Source of the DNA: Planctomycetota bacterium
GTDB lineage: Bacteria > Planctomycetota > Planctomycetia > Planctomycetales > Planctomycetaceae
Assembly (NCBI GenBank): GCA_027624335.1
Contig: JAQBWV010000039.1
Span: 1-37,050, forward strand
Length of the DNA: 37,050 bases
Reading direction: 5' to 3'
The stretch's first letter is position 1; the number at the start of each line of letters is the position of its first letter. The notes under the pieces were generated by a model that worked only from the letters and a program-made list of their open reading frames with translations, was not told the origin of the DNA and searched no databases. The position numbers were made by a program, and so were the translations under genes. Positions 19,132-28,627 of this stretch are shown piece by piece.

Positions 19132-20217
19132 ATGTCCGACCAACCAGCCACAGGTTCTGCCGCAGTTCGACTCGAAGAGTTGCTCGCGCTCAACGAAGAG
19201 ATCGGCGCGCTCATCCGAGCGGGCGTCCCGCTGGAACTTGGACTGCGTCAGTACGGTGATTCAATCCCGGGAGGACTGGGTCGATTCTCGAACCGTCTGG
19301 CCGACCGGATCTCAACCGGACTGTCACTACAGGAAGCACTTGACGAAGAAGGCGACCATCTGCCTGGAGTCTATCGGGCTGTTGTTGAAGCAGGCCTGCG
19401 AGCCGGGCGGTTACCGGAAGCACTCGAGGCTCTGTCGGTTGTTGCACTTTCGTTATTGAAGCTGCATCGCCAGATCATGGCAGCCCTGATTTATCCGGTG
19501 ATCGTTTTAGGTATGGTCTGGCTGGCGCTGATCGGGTTTGCTCAATTCCTGTTACCAGTGTTTCTCGACACGTGGGACGGACTTCGACTGCAGCCTGGGC
19601 CAGCCGTGGAGATGCTGATCTTCTTGCGTTCTTCAATGCCAGTCTGGGGGATAGGAATACCGGTGCTGGTCTGTCTGGGATTTGTCGGACTTGTTTCTGC
19701 CGGTCGCAGAAACAGCGAGACATCGGCGGGGCGACTGGTCGAGCAGCGACTTCATCGATTTGCATGGATGCCTGGCGTCGTGAAGAACTACGAGCACGCC
19801 ACGTTTCTGCAAATGCTATCGCTGCTTGTTGAGCACGAAACACCGCTGCACGAAGCGTTGGTCCTGGCGGGATATTCCACCGGCAATCGACAGATCATTC
19901 TCGATTCAACTTCAATCGCTCAGCGGTTAAAGGGAGGCGAGTCTCTGGAAGCGTCTCTGAAAGCAGCAACACGGCTTCCCAGGTTTCTTCGTTGGATGCT
20001 GCGTGCCGGAGCGGAGCACGGCAAGCTGAATGAAACATTGAAACTCGCAGCCGACGTTTATCAGAAACGAGCTTCACGACGCGCGGAACTGCTCAAAGTC
20101 GTTCTGCCTGTTGTCCTGACCGTGTTCGTCGCTGGCGGCGTCACACTGCTTTATGGAGTTATTCTGTTCGCGCCAATTCGCGAGTTGTACGAGCGACTCG
20201 CCGACCCACTCACTTGA
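19132..20217 (+). CDS. GspF-like inner-membrane protein, first of three
   Basis: The 361-residue protein has two T2SSF domains. The first contains 'IGALIRAGVPLELGL' and GLRAGRLPEALEAL; the second repeats the pattern in LLVEHETPLHEALVLAG and 'LRAGAEHGKLNETL'. Three membrane segments sit at about 117-147, 170-190 and 322-347. In related systems GspF is the platform protein that couples the ATPase to pseudopilin insertion. Unlike the next paralogue it lacks the short N-terminal QYKA-type domain. It starts 32 bases after the ATPase gene. Confidence 0.85.
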   Translation: MSDQPATGSAAVRLEELLALNEEIGALIRAGVPLELGLRQYGDSIPGGLGRFSNRLADRISTGLSLQEALDEEGDHLPGVYRAVVEAGLRAGRLPEALEALSVVALSLLKLHRQIMAALIYPVIVLGMVWLALIGFAQFLLPVFLDTWDGLRLQPGPAVEMLIFLRSSMPVWGIGIPVLVCLGFVGLVSAGRRNSETSAGRLVEQRLHRFAWMPGVVKNYEHATFLQMLSLLVEHETPLHEALVLAGYSTGNRQIILDSTSIAQRLKGGESLEASLKAATRLPRFLRWMLRAGAEHGKLNETLKLAADVYQKRASRRAELLKVVLPVVLTVFVAGGVTLLYGVILFAPIRELYERLADPLT

Positions 20218-20324
20218 TTTGTGCCGGAAGCACGGGCGAATCAATTACTTCTTGATTTTCATACCCAGAGATTCAACGAGCAGGAATCGATCTCCGTCAT
20301 TCAGTTTCACATCGGCAAAATGGT

Positions 20325-21551
20325 ATGCCACAATTTCAATACAAAAGTGCTGACCCGTACGGCGAGCCTGAGTCGGGCTTCATTGAAGCCGCTGACGAAG
20401 TGGCCGCGCGAGAACTGCTCGCCGCCCGAGGCATCGTCGTCGCTTCGATCGAGCTGGCGACCGCAGAGCAAAGTAGTCCTCAGGCCCGCAAACAATCGGG
20501 CCACACGAGCATGACAACCGACGAACACGTCGAGGTCCTCGGTCAGGTTGGCAATCTGATTTCGGCAGGAATTCCGCTGTCAGCGGGCCTGCGGACTCTC
20601 AGTGAAGAAGTGCCATCACGACGTCTGCGTGGTGTCTTCGATCGGCTCAGTGACAAGCTGGATCGAGGCGATTCATTGGAAGACGCCATGATATCCGAGT
20701 CCAGAGATATGCCAGAGTGGCTGGCCGCCGTCTTTGCGGCTGGAACAAGAAGCGGGCGTTTGCCCGAGTGTATTCAGCATTTTATTACGTTCAGCCGCAT
20801 GCGCAGCGGAATGCGCGCAAAGCTGATCATCAGCTTGGTCTACCCGGCGATTCTGCTGGCGGTCGGTTTGGCAGTCAGTGGAGTACTTTGCGTCTTTCTG
20901 ATTCCTGATTTCAAAGACATCTTCTATGGATTCGAAGTCGAACTGCCTGCGATCACAGAGATGTTGATCAACGTTAGCAGTCTTGTAGAAAACGCTGCCA
21001 GGGATTGGCCACAGCACCTGCTGGGTTTCGCAGTTGTCATTCTGGTTGCGTGGCTGATTTCAAAGTCGATTTTCGGAGCCGCTGGAGTTCGGCGAGTTCT
21101 TTATCGCGTGCCACTGCTCGGGCGAGTATTCAAACTGTCGGCTCTGGCTGAGTTTTCACAGCTGCTGGCATTGCTGATCGAGGCTCGGACGCCGCTGCAT
21201 GAAGCACTGCGACTGGTCGGTGGAGCCGTTCGCGATCCCAACCTTTCCGAAGGAGCATGCCGGGCGGCAAGGCACATCGAAAACGGCGAGTCGTTCGCCA
21301 GCCTGCGCGGCGTCATCCACGAAATTCCGGACGAGCTGCTGAGAATTCCAGGCTGGGGCAGCAACGATGTCACTCTGATCGAATCGCTGCGTGTTTCCAG
21401 TGAAGTCTTTGCCCTTCAAAGCGAGATCAGCGGACGAGGTTTTGTCGGTGCGATCACTCCGTTTTCCGTCATCCTTGCCGGATGCATGATCACCCTGACG
21501 GTGCTCGGCCTGTTCCTGCCATTAGTCAAACTGCTCAACGATCTGAGCTGA
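20325..21551 (+). CDS. GspF-like inner-membrane protein, second of three
   Basis: At 408 residues this is the most canonical GspF of the three. It opens with MPQFQYKSADPYGEPESGFI, the usual N-terminal module, and has two T2SSF domains (VGNLISAGIPLSAGL with AAGTRSGRLPECI, then LLALLIEARTPLHEAL). The segment YPAILLAVGLAVSGVLCVFLIPDF followed by ELPAITEMLI is a family hallmark (written here in parts: LIPDF, ELPAITEML). The C-terminal end LFLPLVKLLNDLS is shared with the third copy. The 107-base gap before it carries no gene. Confidence 0.9.
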   Translation: MPQFQYKSADPYGEPESGFIEAADEVAARELLAARGIVVASIELATAEQSSPQARKQSGHTSMTTDEHVEVLGQVGNLISAGIPLSAGLRTLSEEVPSRRLRGVFDRLSDKLDRGDSLEDAMISESRDMPEWLAAVFAAGTRSGRLPECIQHFITFSRMRSGMRAKLIISLVYPAILLAVGLAVSGVLCVFLIPDFKDIFYGFEVELPAITEMLINVSSLVENAARDWPQHLLGFAVVILVAWLISKSIFGAAGVRRVLYRVPLLGRVFKLSALAEFSQLLALLIEARTPLHEALRLVGGAVRDPNLSEGACRAARHIENGESFASLRGVIHEIPDELLRIPGWGSNDVTLIESLRVSSEVFALQSEISGRGFVGAITPFSVILAGCMITLTVLGLFLPLVKLLNDLS

Positions 21552-21619
21552 TGTCTGCGATGCCTTGTTTCCTCTTCTACTGAAGCCGGTCAGAAATATT
21601 TCAAGTTGGAGTTGCTTCT

Positions 21620-23152
21620 GTGAGTTTCGACGAAGTTCTCATCTTCCTTGCCGCGGGCCCATTGCCGTTACTGGTGTTTGGGTTTTGCTGTTGGCGTGTA
21701 ACGCACATTGTCGCGCGACGAACATTGCAGAACTGTCGAGCTTCGGCACGTCAGCTGACGCCGCTGCTGATTGCGATGAACGGAATCGTAATCGTATGGG
21801 CTCTGCTCGGACTTGCTGTGTATGTCGAAACAGTGATGTCTGACGGGAAAATGATGGCTGAAGCAGCGATCGTGTTTGGACTGTTCCTCTCGGTTTGCAT
21901 CCTTTTTGGTCTGGCAACGATCCCAATCTTCAAGATCAGATCGGCTCTACGCGGCATGGTCAATGAAGAGAGTCGAGAGACGCAGCGTCGTATCGATCGC
22001 TTCGCCGGAATCGTTGAAACGATTGGCTGGGCGACGGTCATTGTCGGAGCGGTTGTCGCTTCAGTACCAATCAGCTTTTGGCTCTTTCTGTTCGGTGCTC
22101 TCGCCTTCGGACTCATTCCGGCGTTGTTCTGGCAACGACGACGAACACGCGAGGGTCAGTTCCTGTGGCTGCTCGCGTTGAGTGTCAAATACCGACACGA
22201 TCTGGCACAGGAAGTCGAAGACCACGCTGCAACGTGGCGAGGTTCCTACGCGATCCGGTTGCGACAACTGGCGACCTATCTGCGTGCCGGACAGCCACTC
22301 GGAATGGCGCTGAGTCAAATCCCAGGTCTTCTCCCCTGCTGGGTGATCGCTTCGATTCAGATCGGCGACGAAACAGGCACACTCAGCGAAGTGCTTAACG
22401 AGTGCGCAACGGCCCAGCTCAAGTGGATGAAGGAACAATTCCGAACGGGATCGATCGCCGGGCTGCTTATCTACCTTGGCTGCTATCTCTGGGTAACAGC
22501 GCTGCCAGTGAGCTTCCTCATGTACTTCATCATTCCAAAGTACAAGGCGATATTCGCGGACTTCGGGATCGAGCTGCCAGCGGTGACTCTAGGCTTCATC
22601 CGTGCCTGCGAGACCTGGCTGCCAATCATTGTTCTGTTGGCTCCATTTTCCGTCGTGTTTGCCGTGGCACTTCTGCGATTTGACCACTCGGGTTGGCGAA
22701 ACGTTCGGGCCAGACTGTTCCGGCGGTGGTATCCAAGTTACGACGCCTCACCCATTCTGCGGCATTTGAGTCGGATGATCAGACTCGGGAAGACACTTCC
22801 TGACAGCCTGCTGGCGATTGCCAATTCATACCACCGACGAACTGTGGCCGAGGCGATTGCTCAAGTTTCTGTGGAGGTCGAAGCCGGCGAAGACTGCTGG
22901 AAAGGGTTGCTGCAGCGAGGTTTCATTTCGCGGCGGGATCTCGCGCTGATCGAGGCTGCACAACGGAACGGAAACCTCCCGTGGGCGCTTCAAGAGATCG
23001 CTGACCTTCGCGAAAAGCGATATCTGTTTCGAGTGGACACGACCTGTCAGCTGTTCCGGCCTGTACCTGTTCTGGCAGTGAGTCTGGTCGTTGGCTGGAT
23101 TTGTCTCGCCATGTTTCTTCCGTTGGTCAAACTTGTAAACGATCTGTCCTGA
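21620..23152 (+). CDS. Extended GspF-like inner-membrane protein, third of three
   Basis: This 510-residue protein is longer than usual. The first ~175 residues hold about four or five hydrophobic segments with no T2SSF motif, followed by two T2SSF-like domains. The first domain includes ATYLRAGQPLGMAL and IGDETGTLSEVL; then come IIPKYKAIFADFGIELPAVT and the C-terminal MFLPLVKLVNDLS, like the second paralogue. GTG at 21620 has a GGAG about 9 bases upstream. The N-terminal membrane extension could replace a missing partner (such as GspL or GspM) at the platform; that is inference. Confidence 0.85.
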   Translation: MSFDEVLIFLAAGPLPLLVFGFCCWRVTHIVARRTLQNCRASARQLTPLLIAMNGIVIVWALLGLAVYVETVMSDGKMMAEAAIVFGLFLSVCILFGLATIPIFKIRSALRGMVNEESRETQRRIDRFAGIVETIGWATVIVGAVVASVPISFWLFLFGALAFGLIPALFWQRRRTREGQFLWLLALSVKYRHDLAQEVEDHAATWRGSYAIRLRQLATYLRAGQPLGMALSQIPGLLPCWVIASIQIGDETGTLSEVLNECATAQLKWMKEQFRTGSIAGLLIYLGCYLWVTALPVSFLMYFIIPKYKAIFADFGIELPAVTLGFIRACETWLPIIVLLAPFSVVFAVALLRFDHSGWRNVRARLFRRWYPSYDASPILRHLSRMIRLGKTLPDSLLAIANSYHRRTVAEAIAQVSVEVEAGEDCWKGLLQRGFISRRDLALIEAAQRNGNLPWALQEIADLREKRYLFRVDTTCQLFRPVPVLAVSLVVGWICLAMFLPLVKLVNDLS

Positions 23153-23168
23153 TGGTGTGAGGCTTTCC

Positions 23169-23623
23169 GTGCGTCATTCGCGATTAATTCAGAATTCGCC
23201 GCAGCTTGCAGCGTCACGACAACCGACCCGACGATCAGGAACATCGGTGCTGGAACTCGTTATTGGAGCGATCATCCTCAGCGTCTTTTTCAGCATCATG
23301 GGTCCAATGCTCCACTGGATTCAGATTTCAAAGAGAACGAACGAGCGACACCTCGCAGCCATGCAGGAACTGTCTTCGAAGATGGAAAGACTCTCGGCGA
23401 TACCCTCGTCTGACTTAAACGACGAATACCTGCAGTCGCTTGCCGTTTCAGAATCGACTCGGACATTGCTGCCGGACGCCGAGTTGACCGCGTCGCTGAC
23501 TCCGGGTGAACAGCAGATGCAGCGACTCTCGCTGGCAATCTCCTGGACGAACGCCGCCGGCAGACCGGTCGAGCCGAAACGACTGACCGCCTGGTTCCCG
23601 CTTGAACCGAAAGGGGGAACCGA

Positions 23624-23627
<4 letters not shown>
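23169..23627 (+). CDS. Minor pseudopilin, GspI-like
   Basis: The 152-residue product has a type IV pilin-like N-terminus: RRSG then TSVLELVIGAIILSVF, with Gly before the cut and Glu at +5, so it should be processed by prepilin peptidase. After the hydrophobic helix come a coiled region (KRTNERHLAAMQELSSKMERL) and a small globular part. GTG at 23169 is favoured because GAGG lies 6 bases before it; GTG at 23157 adds four residues and has no ribosome site. It overlaps the next gene by four bases, so they are translationally coupled. Confidence 0.75.
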
Positions 23628-24255
<628 letters not shown>

Positions 24256-24259
<4 letters not shown>

Positions 24260-24708
24260 GAAGTACGTACGAAACCGCGTCCGTTTCAGGTCGCTCAGTC
24301 CAGGGACAAGCCCGACTGCGATTTTCAAACTGTCGACGTGGCACAGTCCTCGTTGTCTTCATGGTGAGTCTGTTGTTGCTGTCCCTGACCGTGGCAGCGA
24401 TGACTCGAGTCATGCTGATGCAGCGGAGTCTGGTGCGAAGCAACGAACTGCGAGTTCAGTCCGAATGGCTGTTTCAATCGGCTGTCGCTCGTGCCGCCAC
24501 TCAAATTCGATCCGATGCCGCGTACAAAGGCGAAGAATGGCGTATCCCTGCGGAGTCGCTGGGGCAGCCCTTTGGGGCTGTCGCCACAATCTCTGTCGAG
24601 GCCGCAAAAGAAGAGACAAAAGAACGGCGCGTCGCGATCACATTGCTATATCCACCTGACGAAGCCATTCGAGCCATGGTGTCCCGAACAATTTCAGTTT
24701 CCCTGTAG
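24256..24708 (+). CDS. GspK-like minor pseudopilin (PilX-type N-terminus)
   Basis: The 150-residue protein has CRRG then TVLVVFMVSLLLLSL, a prepilin-type helix with no Glu at +5, as is typical for GspK, the pseudopilin at the tip. The mature part is short (about 120 residues), far smaller than E. coli GspK, and begins with AMTRVMLMQRS. It is coupled by an ATGA overlap to the GspJ-like gene. With its two neighbours it would form an I-J-K-like tip complex. Confidence 0.7.
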
Positions 24709-24816
24709 GTCAGTCTCTGCCTGACGCAGTCACTGTCCGACTCCGACGTGCAAACATCCCACACAAACACTCGGCCAGGCACCGCCTGAGCCTCGATCAT
24801 GGCCCGGAGCAATTTC

Positions 24817-25689
24817 ATGCGAAGACTTTCAAAGCACATTTCCCCGCGTTCCGACGCAACCCGTCGCGGGTTCACGCTGGTTGAACTTCTCGTCGTGATT
24901 GCGATCATTGCGATCCTCGTCGCGCTGCTGCTTCCGGCAGTGCAGCAGGCTCGCGAGGCCGCTCGGAGATCCCAGTGCAAAAACAACCTTGCACAAATCT
25001 CGCTGGCGACGTTGAACTACGAGATGGCTCACGGTGTGATTCCTCCAGGCTGCATCAATCCGGATGGACCTCTCACATCCGCTCCGGAAGGCTACCACAT
25101 GGGTTGGACCGTGCAGTTGCTGCCGTACCTCGACCAATCGCCACTGTTTGAGCGGATCGATTTTTCGAAAGGCGCTTACGAGCAGGAAGAGGTCGTGACG
25201 AGCTCGACGATGTCCGTCTTCGAGTGCTCAAGTGACTGGGGAGACAACAACGGTGTCAGTTTCGCGGGCTGTCACAACAGCGTCGAAACACAGATCGCCG
25301 AAGACAACGACGGAGTCTTCTTCCTGAACAGTCGCGTACGATACCGCGACATCCCCGACGGCAGCACCAACACGTTGTTTTTCGGCGAGAAGATTCGCAC
25401 GGGTGCTGATCTCAACTGGCTTTCCGGCACCAGAAGCTCGCTGAGAAACGCAGGTTCGAAGCCGAATCAACTGCCGTCGACTCGCGACTTTCGAAGTGGA
25501 AACCGCACAGAAGTCCCAAAATCCATGATCGACCCAACTGTTGTTGGCGGATTCGGAAGCCGACACACAGGAGGATCTCATTTCACTCTGGGTGATGGTT
25601 CCGTCCGATTTCTCAGCGAGAACATCGATCTGCAGGTCTACCAGAGCCTGGTAAGCCGCAATGACGGCACACTGCCTGTCGAGTTCTGA
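24817..25689 (+). CDS. DUF1559 pseudopilin (H-X9-DG type)
   Basis: The 290-residue protein has the prepilin motif RRG then [19 protein letters not shown] (Glu at +5), [16 protein letters not shown] after it, and a C-terminal [12 protein letters not shown], an exact H-X9-DG motif. These features define the DUF1559 group, greatly expanded in planctomycetes. It may be the major pseudopilin of the cluster or a substrate. The start at 24817 follows CCGGAG by 7 bases; ATG at 24799 adds six residues with no visible ribosome site. Confidence 0.9.
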   Translation: MRRLSKHISPRSDATRRGFTLVELLVVIAIIAILVALLLPAVQQAREAARRSQCKNNLAQISLATLNYEMAHGVIPPGCINPDGPLTSAPEGYHMGWTVQLLPYLDQSPLFERIDFSKGAYEQEEVVTSSTMSVFECSSDWGDNNGVSFAGCHNSVETQIAEDNDGVFFLNSRVRYRDIPDGSTNTLFFGEKIRTGADLNWLSGTRSSLRNAGSKPNQLPSTRDFRSGNRTEVPKSMIDPTVVGGFGSRHTGGSHFTLGDGSVRFLSENIDLQVYQSLVSRNDGTLPVEF

Positions 25690-25709
25690 TCATCCCGAAT
25701 GTAGTGTGC

Positions 25710-25726
25710 CACTGGCTCCGCCAGTG
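25710..25726. repeat. Short palindrome CACTGGC-TCC-GCCAGTG
   Basis: A perfect 7-bp stem with a 3-base loop lies just after the DUF1559 gene. It resembles the palindrome in the GspJ-like gene (shared TGCCACTG start). With no T-tract it is more likely a REP-like element than a terminator. Confidence 0.5.
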
Positions 25727-25742
25727 TCTATGAGATTTGTAC

Positions 25743-25820
25743 GGTGCGTGAGCAAAGTGAAACGCACCGTTGGTGCAGTCTGTTACTGGGAACTGGTGCG
25801 TTCCGCTTTGCTCACGCACC
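25743..25820. repeat. Head-to-head pair of 26-base REP units (BIME-like)
   Basis: Unit 1 (25743-25768) begins GGTGCGTGAGCAAAG and ends ACGCACC. Unit 2 (25795-25820) is its reverse complement with only two base changes. Each unit also folds on itself through GGTGCGT / ACGCACC. Arms 25743-25757 and 25806-25820 are a perfect 15-bp inverted repeat. Two inverted REP units around a short spacer is the arrangement called a BIME in enterobacteria. It sits between converging genes. Confidence 0.75.
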
Positions 25821-25829
25821 CTACAAGTT

Positions 25830-27776
25830 TTATTCGGCAGCGGGTTGTTCAACTGTCGGTTGTCGCCCCGCGCCGTAGACCTCGGCAAACCGGGAAGTGT
25901 AATCCTCGACGTGTGTCTCGAAGTAATCGCCGGTCATCCAGCGGACGAGCAGATCCAGTTCTTCCTCAGTCATCTTCTCTGCGTAGGCTGGCATGTGGTT
26001 CTTCACTCCGTAGAACTGGGCTGAGCCAGGATCACGAATGAATGCCTTCAGCCATTTCGCCGATCCGTACTCCGCCAGATCAGGATACCCTGAACCCTCA
26101 CTGGTGAGTTCAAAGTCGGAGCCGAGGGTGTCGTGACAGTCGGTGCAGGAAGCAATCTCAGCTCCATTGGCAAGTGGTTCGCCATCAAGAATCTGCTTGC
26201 CTCGGGCGACAAGTTCTGCATTGATCGAGTCTTTGTCACCTCGCCAGTTACGCAGGGCAACCAGAGCTTCGACAAGAGCCTTCAAGTCGTCCGCGTTTTC
26301 GCTGTCCTTGAACGCTTCGGCGTACCCCTCAGAGGCATCGGACATTTCGGATTCGTCGAGGTTAAGATCGTCCTCTCCGAGATTCTGATACCACAGAGCG
26401 TTCTTCAACGGCGCAAAATGATTCCCGTAACTGGTGACGATCGCGGTCATCCAGTCGCGACTTCCGAAGTTGCCCAGGTCCGTCGCAACAGGCTGCATAA
26501 CGACTTGCTCACCGTTGTCACCCTTTTCGCGCAGGACAAGACCTCGTCCGTTGTGGCCGTTGTACCGGTGGCAGCTCGCGCACTGCTTGGCAAACAGAAC
26601 AGGTCCCTGCGTAAATGGATCCTGGCGGAGCAGCGAGACCGCTCCCTCGACCGGGATCATCGATGGCCGGCTGGCCAGTTCTTTGATTCGGTGTCCATCG
26701 CGTTCTGCTTCGGCGATGGCGGCCTGATGGTCTTTGTTGTTGCCGTCCTCGTAGAACGCCATGGTTGTCAGCACAACGATGCCGAACGTCACCAGCCAGG
26801 TGAAGGCAACGTTAAAGCGATGTCCGGCTTTCAATTTCGCTGTCAGCGGCATCATGAACAGGACGCCCATCAGTGCTCCCGGAACATAAATCGCTCCAAA
26901 TGCCAGGCCGAGATGTTCAACCGTTTCAAACTTCAGGAAGCGGAACAGGAAGAGGAAATACCATTCGGGACGAGCCGCGGCGTAAGCCTTGGCCGCGTCG
27001 GCCGGTGGGCTGAGTTCGGCTCCTTTGAATATCGCGAAGAGCAGAACGACGGCAAGAATACCCAGGCACGCGACGGAGTCCTTCAGAACCTGGTCAGGCC
27101 AGAACGTTGTATCCGGCTTGTACTTCGGATCGTGAACGGTCAGGCCGTGGCGTCGAAACACGTAGAGATGCAGGGCGAGGAAGCCAATCAACAGCCCTGG
27201 CAGAATACCTGCGTGCATTGCGAAGAAACGGGTCAGTGTGTGGTGGTTGTACTGTGCTCCACCCTGGACGACCTCCTGCAGCTGAGCACCGATGACCGGC
27301 GTCGCCCCCATGATCTTGGTTGAAACCTGAGTGGCGTAATAACCTTTCTGGTCCCACGGCAGCAGGTAACCGGTCAGGCTGAGGCCCAGGATAATTTTCA
27401 GCAGAACCAGCCCGAGCCAGAAGTTGAGCTCACGCGGTGCCTTGTACGCACCATCGATAATCACCTGGATCAGGTGGATGGCCAGCAGGATGATCATCGC
27501 CTGCGCGGCGAAGTGGTGCATGCCTCGGACGATCTTTCCGAGGAACATGACTTCCTGAATGTAATAGACACTCTCCCAGGCGGTCTGAGTGCTGGGGCTG
27601 TATGCCATCCACAGAAAGATCCCGGTGATCATCTGCAGGACGAACGTGAAGACCAGCGTGCTGCCCCAGACGTAGCGCCAGCGAGCTCCACCAGGAACTC
27701 GTTCGTAGAGCGCCTCGTGAAGCAGGTCGTTGCAGCCGGTTCTGTTGTCAAGCCACATGAGGAGTGAGCGAATCAT
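25830..27776 (-). CDS. Cytochrome b (b6f-like) fused to two c-type heme domains
   Basis: This 648-residue membrane protein is the quinol-oxidising core of a bc-type complex. The N-terminal cytochrome b part has heme ligands in GMHHFAAQ...AIH (13 residues between His) and AMHAGILPG...ALH (14 between, as in b6). The LPWDQKGYYA and PEWYFLFLF motifs follow, the latter standing for the Qo-site PEWY. The C-terminal part adds CASCH (about residue 397) and CTDCH (about 544) with a later NHMPAY that may give a Met ligand, so one chain holds b- and c-hemes. The Cys that binds heme c_n in b6f is replaced (V in RYVWGSTL). It is the second gene of a two-gene operon, coupled by an ATGA overlap to the Rieske gene. 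Confidence 0.9.
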   Translation of the reverse strand: MIRSLLMWLDNRTGCNDLLHEALYERVPGGARWRYVWGSTLVFTFVLQMITGIFLWMAYSPSTQTAWESVYYIQEVMFLGKIVRGMHHFAAQAMIILLAIHLIQVIIDGAYKAPRELNFWLGLVLLKIILGLSLTGYLLPWDQKGYYATQVSTKIMGATPVIGAQLQEVVQGGAQYNHHTLTRFFAMHAGILPGLLIGFLALHLYVFRRHGLTVHDPKYKPDTTFWPDQVLKDSVACLGILAVVLLFAIFKGAELSPPADAAKAYAAARPEWYFLFLFRFLKFETVEHLGLAFGAIYVPGALMGVLFMMPLTAKLKAGHRFNVAFTWLVTFGIVVLTTMAFYEDGNNKDHQAAIAEAERDGHRIKELASRPSMIPVEGAVSLLRQDPFTQGPVLFAKQCASCHRYNGHNGRGLVLREKGDNGEQVVMQPVATDLGNFGSRDWMTAIVTSYGNHFAPLKNALWYQNLGEDDLNLDESEMSDASEGYAEAFKDSENADDLKALVEALVALRNWRGDKDSINAELVARGKQILDGEPLANGAEIASCTDCHDTLGSDFELTSEGSGYPDLAEYGSAKWLKAFIRDPGSAQFYGVKNHMPAYAEKMTEEELDLLVRWMTGDYFETHVEDYTSRFAEVYGAGRQPTVEQPAAE

Positions 27777-28444
27777 ACGAGCACCTTTTCGCTGGTTGCT
27801 CCACGGAATTGTTCATACTTCAGCCAGATGCGACCGTCTCTGACTTCTGCTTCCAGAGCGTCCATTGCTCTTGGCGGAATCTTGTTGAGTGGTGCGCCGT
27901 CCAGGTTGAACGCGCTGGTGTGGCAGGGGCAGTAGAAATCCCCCTCGCCGGAACGATGCTCGACATCACACCCCAGATGCGGGCACACCGTGCTGAATGC
28001 GAGTACCTGATCCTGAATTCTTCTCAGCCAGACCGCTCCGACTGGCTGATTGGGAAACTTGTTCCAGACATTGACGATGTCGTCATGAACGGTGTAGCGA
28101 ACGGGAGTGCCGTCTGCCGGTAGCCCGTCGATTCCAAGCGTCAGCCTGAGGAACCCGTTTTCTTTGACGACGGGATTTCCCTCTTCACCTTCTGCTTCTC
28201 CTCCGGCTGGATGCGTTCCTTTGCGGAGCAGTGGATCCAGAAGAAACAGCCCACCGATGGCCGTCGGCACAAGCCCGACGAGTCCGCCAATGGCGACTGC
28301 CAGGAACTCGACCACAAAGTTTCTGCGGGGTTTTCCCGAATTCGAAGCCTCAGCCGATCCTGACTCTGGAGCCTCACTCTGATCAACAGATTTCGACGGA
28401 GGAGTGTCGTCTGGAGCTGAAGATGTTTGTTTGTTTTCGCTCAT
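27773..28444 (-). CDS. Rieske iron-sulfur protein of the bc-type complex
   Basis: The 223-residue product has a low-complexity N-terminus, one membrane helix (VVEFLAVAIGGLVGLV region, about 45-70), and a Rieske domain with CPHLGCD (about 153-159) and FYCPCH (about 170-175), whose Cys and His pairs bind the [2Fe-2S] cluster. It transfers electrons from quinol to the c-type hemes on the partner encoded next. ATG at 28444 is preferred with AAGG upstream; a GTG at 28480 would add 12 residues. The stop overlaps the cytochrome b start (ATGA). Confidence 0.9.
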   Translation of the reverse strand: MSENKQTSSAPDDTPPSKSVDQSEAPESGSAEASNSGKPRRNFVVEFLAVAIGGLVGLVPTAIGGLFLLDPLLRKGTHPAGGEAEGEEGNPVVKENGFLRLTLGIDGLPADGTPVRYTVHDDIVNVWNKFPNQPVGAVWLRRIQDQVLAFSTVCPHLGCDVEHRSGEGDFYCPCHTSAFNLDGAPLNKIPPRAMDALEAEVRDGRIWLKYEQFRGATSEKVLV

Positions 28445-28627
28445 GCCAGGACCTTGGTGAATTGGGTGTGACTGCGGCACCGATCACTAGAACAGGTACG
28501 TTTGAAAATCCGTTGAGGGCACCACACGACATGTTGCCGGTGCATACCGCTCAATGAAGGCTGACTGAATGTGGTAATTGAGCAGGAACCCCGCAGGGCA
28601 ACCGCAACGGCAGGATTGCCGCAGGAG

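Noticed and set aside
26133-27323. 396-codon plus-strand frame
   Set aside because: It lies antisense to the cytochrome b gene, whose motifs are unmistakable; the frame is a shadow.
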